Origin: Flavobacteriales bacterium | GTDB lineage: Bacteria > Bacteroidota > Bacteroidia > Flavobacteriales > UA16 | DNA length: 19,277 bases | Reading direction: 5' to 3' | Assembly: GCA_028141885.1 (NCBI GenBank) | Contig: JAOIQU010000027.1 | Coordinates: 1-19,277, forward strand | Part shown: positions 14,067 to 19,277 of the stretch, in pieces | Layout: the number at the start of each line of letters is the position of its first letter | Numbering within the stretch: position 1 is the stretch's first letter | Translations under genes and position numbers: made by a program | Notes under the pieces: generated by a model | Seen by the model: the letters and a program-made list of their open reading frames with translations, nothing else | Told to the model about the DNA's origin: nothing | Databases searched by the model: none

Positions 14067-16116
14067 CTGGACCTTGGTCGCGTTTCTTGACCATGGTCAG
14101 GATGGTCGCCACGGCAACGACGTCGCCTTCATGATCGTCCACTTCGACGCGGTATCGGACAATGCCTTTGGCGACGTCCTCTGGTTCTCTGCGCTCTTGG
14201 GCGATTTTTTCGACCACAGTCAGCTTGACGCCAATGGTGGTGCCAGGGTAGACAGGTTTGGTGAAGCGGCATTCGTCGATTCCGTAATTCAACAAAACTG
14301 GGCCCTTTCTGGGTTCTACAAACAATCCTGCCGCCTTGCTCAAGATGTAGTACCCATGGGCAACACGGCCTTCAAACATGGTGCCGTCCAAGCTGGTTTC
14401 ATCCACGTGGGCGTAGAAATGATCCCCTGACACATTGGCGAAGTTCACAATGTCAGCCTCAGTGACCGTGTGCCGTGCAGTCGTCACGGTGTCGCCCACA
14501 TTCAGCGCCTCGAAATGTTTTCTGAACAGGTGGACTTCACTTTCAGGACGTGCTGAACCGGGTTGGTGCTGTTGGGTGATTGCCGTCAATGTGGTGGGGT
14601 GACCTTGGATGGCTGTGCGTTGCATGTAGTGCTTGATGCCTCGCAAACCACCCATTTCCTCGCCGCCTCCGGCTCGACCAGGTCCTCCATGAACGAGCAT
14701 GGGCATGGGGGAGCCGTGTCCTGTGCTTTCCTTGGCACACTCCCTGTCCAAAACCAAGATCCGACCGTGCATGGGAGCGGCCTCCCGAACAAACGTGGCT
14801 GCCGCTGCACGGTCGAAGGTGGTGATGCTGCAACAAAGCGAGCCTTTTCCACGGGCTGCCAAGGCCACAGCTTCCTCCAATTCCTTGTATGGCATCAAAG
14901 TGCTCACCGGCCCAAATGCCTCTACGTCATGCACGGCCCGAGCGTCGTGAGGGCGATCATGTCGCATCAACATGGGGGGGAGGAAGGCACCATTCGTCAC
15001 GTCATCGCCAAGAGGGGAAATGGACTTCTCTTGTCCGAATACACATTCGGCCTCGGCTTCAATGGCCTCAACTTGTTTGAGAACGTCGAGGCACTGCGCG
15101 TTGCCCACCAAAGCCCCCATGCGAACGCCTTCCACTTGGGGGTCGCCAATTGTGGTTTTCGCGAGTTGGGCGGTGAGTGCTTCTTGAACTTGGTCCATGA
15201 GACCTTCCGGAACAAAAATGCGTCGAACAGCCGTGCATTTTTGGCCACACTTCACCGTCATTTCTTTGCGCACCTCCTTGACGAATAAGTCGAATTCCGG
15301 GGTACCCGGCACGGCGTCTTGCCCCAAGATGGCCGAGTTCAAGGAATCAGCCTCCATGTTGAACGGAACGGCATGTGCCTGAATGCGGGGATGGGCCCTC
15401 AACAATCGTCCTGTGTCCGCAGAACCTGTGAACGTCACCACGTCGCGCTCGTCGACAAAGTCGAGGATGTTCCGTGCTGATCCACAGATGAGCTGGAGCG
15501 CTCCAGTAGGCAGGATGCCGCTGTCGTGAATGGCCCTCACCACATGCTCTGTCAAAAAGGAGGTGACCGTGGCGGGTTTGACGATGGCAGGCACACCAGC
15601 CATCCAGTTCACGGCAACTTTTTCCAGCATTCCCCAAACGGGGAAGTTGAACGCATTGATGTGTACAGCCACACCTTGTTTGGGCACCAGAAGGTGGTGG
15701 CCACCAAAAGTGCCTTCTCTCCCAAGGGGAACGAACTCGCCGTCGACAGCGAATGGTGTGTCGGGCAACTTGCGTCGAAGACTGGCATTGGCAAAGAGAT
15801 TTCCGATGCCTCCTTCGATGTCAATCCATGAGTCTGCACGCGTGGCGCCCGTGGCCCAGCTGACCTGATAAAACTCTTCTTTCATGGCATGGAGGTGCAA
15901 CGCCAAACGCTTCAACATCCGTCCGCGTTCTTGAAAGGTCATTCTTCGCAGTGCAGGTCCTCCAACTTCCCGAGCGAAGGTGTATGCGCCTTCCATGTCA
16001 ATTCCTTCCGTGTCTGCATGGCCGATCAATTTCCCATTGATGGCATGCACGAGGGGGGTGCCTTCACCGCTGCCCGCGATCCATTGATCTTGGATAAGGT
16101 TTCCGAGTTTGTTCAT
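14056..16116 (-). CDS. paaZ: PaaZ-like bifunctional aldehyde dehydrogenase / enoyl-CoA hydratase
   Basis: This 686-residue protein has the full PaaZ architecture. The N-terminal aldehyde dehydrogenase (~1-515) has NAFNFPVWGMLEK (~154-166), FTGSADTGR (~229-237), general base Glu255 in NMEADSLN and nucleophile Cys294 in CGQKCTAVRR. These fall one residue from Glu256 and Cys295 of the E. coli enzyme. The C-terminal MaoC hotdog hydratase (~530-680) has the Asp565/His570 pair in GDHFYAH and RVAHGYYI. In known bacteria PaaZ hydrolytically opens the oxepin-CoA ring of the phenylacetate pathway with the hydratase domain and oxidises the resulting semialdehyde with the dehydrogenase. No other paa gene is in the window. 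It is the first gene of a minus-strand operon and its stop overlaps the next start by 11 bp. The ATG at 16116 fits the family N-terminus (MNKLGNLIQDQWIAG). Confidence 0.93.
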   Translation of the reverse strand: MNKLGNLIQDQWIAGSGEGTPLVHAINGKLIGHADTEGIDMEGAYTFAREVGGPALRRMTFQERGRMLKRLALHLHAMKEEFYQVSWATGATRADSWIDIEGGIGNLFANASLRRKLPDTPFAVDGEFVPLGREGTFGGHHLLVPKQGVAVHINAFNFPVWGMLEKVAVNWMAGVPAIVKPATVTSFLTEHVVRAIHDSGILPTGALQLICGSARNILDFVDERDVVTFTGSADTGRLLRAHPRIQAHAVPFNMEADSLNSAILGQDAVPGTPEFDLFVKEVRKEMTVKCGQKCTAVRRIFVPEGLMDQVQEALTAQLAKTTIGDPQVEGVRMGALVGNAQCLDVLKQVEAIEAEAECVFGQEKSISPLGDDVTNGAFLPPMLMRHDRPHDARAVHDVEAFGPVSTLMPYKELEEAVALAARGKGSLCCSITTFDRAAAATFVREAAPMHGRILVLDRECAKESTGHGSPMPMLVHGGPGRAGGGEEMGGLRGIKHYMQRTAIQGHPTTLTAITQQHQPGSARPESEVHLFRKHFEALNVGDTVTTARHTVTEADIVNFANVSGDHFYAHVDETSLDGTMFEGRVAHGYYILSKAAGLFVEPRKGPVLLNYGIDECRFTKPVYPGTTIGVKLTVVEKIAQERREPEDVAKGIVRYRVEVDDHEGDVVAVATILTMVKKRDQGPDGL

Positions 16117-16135
16117 CTGCCCAAATGCTTTGAGG

Positions 16136-16169
16136 CGAAGTTAGCAGTTGTGCTGCTGTAGACCCACAA
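16136..16169 (-). promoter_or_regulatory. Possible promoter for the paaZ operon
   Basis: On the minus strand TAACTTCG (16143-16136) matches TAnnTTTG at 7 of 8 positions, with TTG (16169-16167) 23 nt upstream. The -7 element ends 19 nt before the ATG at 16116, the same arrangement as in the promoter before the DUF4369 gene. Confidence 0.35.
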
Positions 16170-16241
16170 TCGTGAGGTTGCTCGCCGGGTCATGGGTAAA
16201 GTTTATTCTCAGATGTGGAAACTGCACCCGAACCGTTATCT

Positions 16242-16273
16242 TTCGATGAATTCACCTTCTTGTTCGATGAATT
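16242..16273 (+). repeat. Tandem 11-bp direct repeat, 21-bp period, upstream of the secreted-protein promoter
   Basis: TTCGATGAATT occurs at 16242-16252 and again at 16263-16273. The starts are 21 bp apart, two helical turns, so both copies face the same side of the DNA. The second copy ends 23 bp before the -33 element of the downstream promoter. This geometry suits a dimeric activator or tandem regulator site. The sequence between the copies is not repeated. Confidence 0.45.
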
Positions 16274-16296
16274 TGGATTTTTTCCTCTCAAATTGC

Positions 16297-16328
16297 TTGG
16301 GAAATTGAAAACTGATTGACTATCTTTA
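16297..16328 (+). promoter_or_regulatory. Bacteroidota-type promoter of the 16391 gene
   Basis: TTG (16297-16299) is followed after 21 nt by TATCTTTA (16321-16328), a 7/8 match to TAnnTTTG. Transcription would begin near 16334, giving a leader of about 55 bases. The remainder of the 274-bp divergent gap (16117-16390) holds the tandem repeat and the opposing paaZ promoter candidate, and I see no gene in it. Confidence 0.55.
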
Positions 16329-16390
16329 GGGCGTAACCGAGTCAAAAGTGACTTGGGATATCTGATTCGAAAGCAAACAAACCTATACCT

Positions 16391-17350
16391 ATGAAGAACC
16401 TTTTCACCATGACCGCAGCCCTTTTGATGGGCTTTGGTGCTACCGCCAGCAACGTTGAGCTGGTTGTGGAAGCTGTTGACAACAACGGCACCGTTCCTGG
16501 AAACACTTACCGCGTTTACGCCGTGTTGCCAACTGCCCAACACTCACTCCACGCTGTGTTTGCAGCTGAGGATCACGTGTTGAACGTTGCCACCACTGGT
16601 TCTTTCTTCCAGCACCAGTACGGCAGTTACTCTTCTTTGGACATCAACGAAAGCATTGTGGCCCTCGAGCCAGGCTTGGCTTACGACAGCTGGGTGACTG
16701 TTGGCGCGAAGAACAGCGACGACAACAATCTCTGGACCATCGGCATCGATTACAACGATTTCTTGGCTGGCCAAGAATTGACCGTGACTGACGGTGCATG
16801 GTTTGTGGTTCCCACCGACGTTCAGGCTGCTGCTGCCTCAGGCAACAAAGTGCTCCTGATGCAATTGACCACTGATGGCACCGCCACTGGTGTGTTGAAC
16901 TTGCAAGGACGTGATGGCGAAGGCGGAACTTGGCGTTCGCACGACTTGACGTTCAACACTGAGAACGCTCAGGTCTTCGGATGCACTGACGCATCTGCTG
17001 CCAATTTCAATGCCGATGCCACTTACAACGACGGCACTTGTGAAGGTGAAGCTTCTAAGGGCTTGTCAGGCATTTCTGCTGACACCCAGTGGAGCATCTT
17101 CCCGAACCCCGTGTTTGAGAGCACTTTCAGCGTTAAGTTCGACAAGGACATCGTTCTCGGTGAAGAAAACATCGTGGTTGAGGCGTCTGATCTCAGCGGT
17201 AAGGTGGTGTTCACACAGGAGTACACCCAAGGCGATGTCGTCGGAGGCAACCGCATCTTGGTGAAGCACAATCTCGCTGCTGGTACGTACAACTTATCTG
17301 CCAAGCACGTGGATTTCTCTTCAGCTCAGACTTTCGTGGTCACTCGCTAA
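16391..17350 (+). CDS. T9SS-secreted surface protein with CTD-x-A-x-N-F motif, function unknown
   Basis: This 319-residue protein begins with a signal peptide (MKNLFTMTAALLMGFGATAS, ~1-20). Residues ~21-195 form a beta-rich domain (VELVVEAVDNNGTVPGNTYR, WVTVGAKNSDDNNLW, LNLQGRDGEGGTW). I have the impression of a Bacteroidota-restricted family of exported proteins but cannot name it. Residues 197-218 carry the FGCTDASAANFN...DGTC motif, with Cys198 and Cys217 probably forming a disulfide. This short module is common in marine Bacteroidota surface proteins. From ~233 a T9SS type A sorting domain follows (WSIFPNPVFE, ASDLSGKVVF, LAAGTYNLSA, ending TFVVTR). Codons favour AAC, GAC, TTC and CGC more than neighbouring genes, which suggests high expression. 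It is a single-gene unit with its own promoter, upstream repeats and strong terminator. Confidence 0.87.
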   Translation: MKNLFTMTAALLMGFGATASNVELVVEAVDNNGTVPGNTYRVYAVLPTAQHSLHAVFAAEDHVLNVATTGSFFQHQYGSYSSLDINESIVALEPGLAYDSWVTVGAKNSDDNNLWTIGIDYNDFLAGQELTVTDGAWFVVPTDVQAAAASGNKVLLMQLTTDGTATGVLNLQGRDGEGGTWRSHDLTFNTENAQVFGCTDASAANFNADATYNDGTCEGEASKGLSGISADTQWSIFPNPVFESTFSVKFDKDIVLGEENIVVEASDLSGKVVFTQEYTQGDVVGGNRILVKHNLAAGTYNLSAKHVDFSSAQTFVVTR

Positions 17351-17370
17351 GAGATTCACATTTCGAATTG

Positions 17371-17401
17371 AAAAGGGAAGCCCACAGGCTTCCCTTTTTT
17401 T
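17371..17401 (+). terminator. Rho-independent terminator after the secreted-protein gene
   Basis: GGGAAGCC (17375-17382) pairs perfectly with GGCTTCCC (17387-17394) around a CACA tetraloop. A seven-base T run (17395-17401) follows, and an A4 run precedes the stem. It lies 21 bp after the stop at 17350. Confidence 0.9.
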
Positions 17402-17434
17402 GTGTGTCAAAAGAGGTGCAGGTGGGCCAACCGA

Positions 17435-17442
17435 TATCTTTG
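17435..17442 (+). promoter_or_regulatory. Possible -7 promoter element of the phosphatase-pdxH unit
   Basis: TATCTTTG matches the TAnnTTTG consensus at all 8 positions and lies just after the terminator, where a new transcript is needed. No clear TTG is found 19-23 nt upstream. It ends only 4 nt before the ATG at 17447, so transcripts would be leaderless for that start, or have a leader of about 17 nt for the in-frame ATG at 17465. Confidence 0.4.
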
Positions 17443-17446
17443 GACC

Positions 17447-18775
17447 ATGAACAGAACGACTACGATGAAAGGCATGTTGTTTTCATTGGCATGGGTGACT
17501 TGTGCCATTGGGCACCTTTCGGGACAGGACACGACAGCCATTCAAAGCGGCCCCATGATTGGTCACGTCAGCATGCGTTCGGCCCAATTGTGGGTTCAAA
17601 CGGAATTGGAAGCTGAAGTTGCAGCCCAATACAAAACGAGTGGCGCGGCAGATTGGAAGCAATCGTCAACCATTGTCACAAAGGAAAGCAGTGCCTTCAC
17701 AGCCCACATTGCACTTGAATCTTTGGAGCCTGGAACGACTTATGAAGTCCAATGTTTGGTCAACGGTGAACCTGCAGGGGAACCCTTCGACGTGACGACT
17801 CAGGTCCTGTGGGATTATCGCATGGATCCTCCATCGTTTTCCTTTGTGACCGGCAGTTGCGCATTCATCAATGAGGCCAAATACGACCGACCAGGAAAGC
17901 CTTACGGTGGGGGATATGAGATTTTTGAAAGCATGGCCGCCGACGATCCAGACATGATGCTGTGGTTGGGCGACAACATTTACCTCCGTGAGGTGGACTT
18001 TCAGTCTTACAGCGGATTTCTCCACAGGTACAGCCATACAAGGAAGACCCCGGAAATGGCTGGGTTGCTCAAGAAGTGTCCCAACTATGCCATTTGGGAT
18101 GACCATGACTTCGGTCCCAACGACAGCGACGGCAGTTGGGTGCATGCCGATTGGTCGCGCGAATCGTTCCAGATGTTTTGGAGCAATCCGAGCTATGGTT
18201 TGCCTGAATCACCTCGCTGTATTTCGACGGCATTCCGCTTCGTCGACATGGAGTTCTTCCTGCTCGACAACCGAACGTATCGGGTGAACCACCACAACAA
18301 GACAAGCGACCCAACAGTGCTGGGACAAGCACAAATTGATTGGCTCATCCAAGCCCTGCAGAAGAGTCGGGCGCCATTCAAATTCGTTTGTGTGGGTGGA
18401 CAGGTCCTGAATGACGCTGCGGTCTACGAGAATGTTTCGCAATTCCCGAGCGAACGAGAGCAGATCTTGTCGCGGATCGAGAAGGAGGACATTCGCGGCG
18501 TGGTGTTCCTTTCTGGCGATCGGCACACCACAGAGTTGTCTGAGTGGACCATGTCAAATGGCCGCAAGGTCTATGACCTCACGGTGAGTCCGCTCACTTC
18601 TGGACCGGGTCACGCCAGTGAGGAAGGCAATTCCTTGCGCGTTGAAGGAACCTATGTGGAGCAAAGGAATTATGCCAAACTGACGTTTGAGGGGCCTCGT
18701 AAAAAGAGGACGTGTCAAGTTGAGGTGAAAGACACGTTTGGCAAGACACTCTGGACCAAAACGCTCGAACGATGA
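17447..18775 (+). CDS. PhoD-like metallophosphatase, exported
   Basis: This 442-residue protein starts from ATG 17447; the alternative ATG at 17465 gives 436 residues and MKGMLFSLAW as the signal start. A signal peptide ending near HLSGQ is evident either way. Residues ~35-120 are a fibronectin-like N-terminal domain (LEPGTTYEVQCLVNG). The rest is a PhoD-type metallophosphoesterase: FVTGSCAF (~134-141), LWLGDNIYLRE (172-182), YAIWDDHDFGPNDSD (214-228), FLLDNRTYR (271-279), FVCVGGQVLN (~313-322) and SGDRHTTELS (356-365). The Asp, Asn and His residues in these blocks are the metal ligands in the PhoD/alkaline phosphatase D family. The expected activity is phosphomonoester or phosphodiester hydrolysis outside the cytoplasm, for phosphate scavenging. 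Its stop overlaps the pdxH start as ATGA. Confidence 0.9.
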   Translation: MNRTTTMKGMLFSLAWVTCAIGHLSGQDTTAIQSGPMIGHVSMRSAQLWVQTELEAEVAAQYKTSGAADWKQSSTIVTKESSAFTAHIALESLEPGTTYEVQCLVNGEPAGEPFDVTTQVLWDYRMDPPSFSFVTGSCAFINEAKYDRPGKPYGGGYEIFESMAADDPDMMLWLGDNIYLREVDFQSYSGFLHRYSHTRKTPEMAGLLKKCPNYAIWDDHDFGPNDSDGSWVHADWSRESFQMFWSNPSYGLPESPRCISTAFRFVDMEFFLLDNRTYRVNHHNKTSDPTVLGQAQIDWLIQALQKSRAPFKFVCVGGQVLNDAAVYENVSQFPSEREQILSRIEKEDIRGVVFLSGDRHTTELSEWTMSNGRKVYDLTVSPLTSGPGHASEEGNSLRVEGTYVEQRNYAKLTFEGPRKKRTCQVEVKDTFGKTLWTKTLER

Positions 18776-19277
18776 GCCTGCACAGCAGAACAGACTACAC
18801 CAAAGGGGCGTTGAATCAATCGAGCCTCGATGAAGGTCCTTGGGCACTGTTGGAACAATGGGTCAAAGAAGCTGTTGAGGCAGGAATCTCGGACCCAACG
18901 GCATTCACCCTGACCACCATGGATGGAGTGGGGTTTCCGCATGGCCGAATTGTGTTGCTTCGCGACACTCGAGATGGAGAATTGGTCTTTTACACGAACT
19001 ACCTCAGTGAAAAGGGGCGTGATTTGGCCCGTGAACCGCGCGCAGGCGCCACCTTTTTTTGGCCTCATGCAGAGCGACAAATTCGGGTGAGGGGACATGT
19101 GACTCAGGTCTCGTCAGAAGAGTCTGACGCATATTTTGCTTCTCGACCTCGCGCAAGCCAGCTCGGGGCTTGGGCTTCCCTCCAGAGCACGAGCATCGAC
19201 TCACGCGATGGACTGGAGCGTCAATACGCTGAGCAAGAAATCAAGTTCAAGGGCAAGGAAATCCAAAGGCCCCCACA
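18772..19277 (+). CDS. pdxH: Pyridoxamine/pyridoxine 5'-phosphate oxidase, C-terminus cut by window edge
   Basis: An open frame from ATG 18772 runs 168 codons to the window end without a stop. Typical PdxH proteins are about 210-220 residues, so roughly 45-50 are missing. Family blocks are the N-terminal RTDYTKGALNQ, GRIVLLRD (58-65; FMN phosphate binding), LVFYTNYLSEKGRDL (71-85), FFWPHAERQIRVRG (95-108), and YFASRPRASQLGAWAS (121-136), which is diagnostic. The enzyme makes pyridoxal 5'-phosphate with FMN and O2, and is cytoplasmic. The ATG shares bases with the TGA of the exported phosphatase (ATGA), so the two are cotranscribed and probably translationally coupled. The aminotransferase at 8195-9397 is a PLP user but lies in a separate operon. 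Confidence 0.95.
   Translation, partial: MSLHSRTDYTKGALNQSSLDEGPWALLEQWVKEAVEAGISDPTAFTLTTMDGVGFPHGRIVLLRDTRDGELVFYTNYLSEKGRDLAREPRAGATFFWPHAERQIRVRGHVTQVSSEESDAYFASRPRASQLGAWASLQSTSIDSRDGLERQYAEQEIKFKGKEIQRPP

Noticed and set aside
16237..16244. TATCTTTC as a second plus-strand -7 element
   Set aside because: It has no TTG at 19-23 nt upstream, and the TTG-N21-TATCTTTA promoter at 16297-16328 is better placed.
1..19277. CRISPR arrays, tRNA or rRNA genes, insertion sequences, toxin-antitoxin or phage genes
   Set aside because: None was seen on reading both strands. Nearly all sequence is accounted for by ordinary coding regions with short spacers.

Overview
The window looks like a chromosomal segment of a Bacteroidota bacterium, most likely a marine-type member of the Flavobacteriales with an unusually high GC content (roughly mid-50s percent by eye). 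The main evidence is two secreted proteins that end in type IX secretion (Por) sorting domains, a DUF4369-type lipoprotein/thioredoxin-like protein, a GH92 mannosidase, a YqgE protein, a DUF2797 protein, and promoter-like sites of the Bacteroidota TTG...TAnnTTTG type. Shine-Dalgarno sequences are essentially absent. I see no tRNA, rRNA, CRISPR array, insertion sequence or phage gene.

Layout from left to right: (1) The left edge cuts a minus-strand DUF4369/thioredoxin-like protein (1-1134). It diverges from a plus-strand fusion of an atypical short-chain dehydrogenase and an alpha/beta hydrolase (1219-2868). (2) A bidirectional hairpin terminator separates that gene from a convergent minus-strand T9SS-secreted protein (2945-3865). 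(3) A plus-strand DUF2797 protein (3946-4770) meets minus-strand YqgE (4763-5341) tail to tail with an 8-bp overlap. (4) A plus-strand pair follows: an M14 metallopeptidase lipoprotein (5412-7241) and an HSL-type esterase (7254-8207). (5) A compact minus-strand operon runs from 16116 down to 8195: paaZ, S41-like protein, a 59-codon small ORF, GH92 mannosidase lipoprotein, class III aminotransferase. Its first four genes overlap end to start and the fifth follows after 15 bp. (6) On the right, a plus-strand T9SS-secreted protein (16391-17350) has a good promoter, tandem direct repeats upstream and a strong terminator. It is followed by a PhoD-like phosphatase (17447-18775) that overlaps the start of pdxH (18772 to the window edge) by ATGA.

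Much of the content concerns the cell surface or secretion: scavenging of peptides, mannans/glycoproteins and phosphate esters, plus adhesion-like surface proteins. It is interleaved with central metabolism (PaaZ, aminotransferase, PdxH). No obvious mobile or defence system is present. The items most worth following up are the unrecognised 59-aa ORF embedded by two ATGA overlaps in the paaZ-GH92 operon, the SDR-hydrolase fusion, the DUF2797 protein that has lost most cysteines of its usual metal site, and the 21-bp-phased direct repeats upstream of the 16391 gene.
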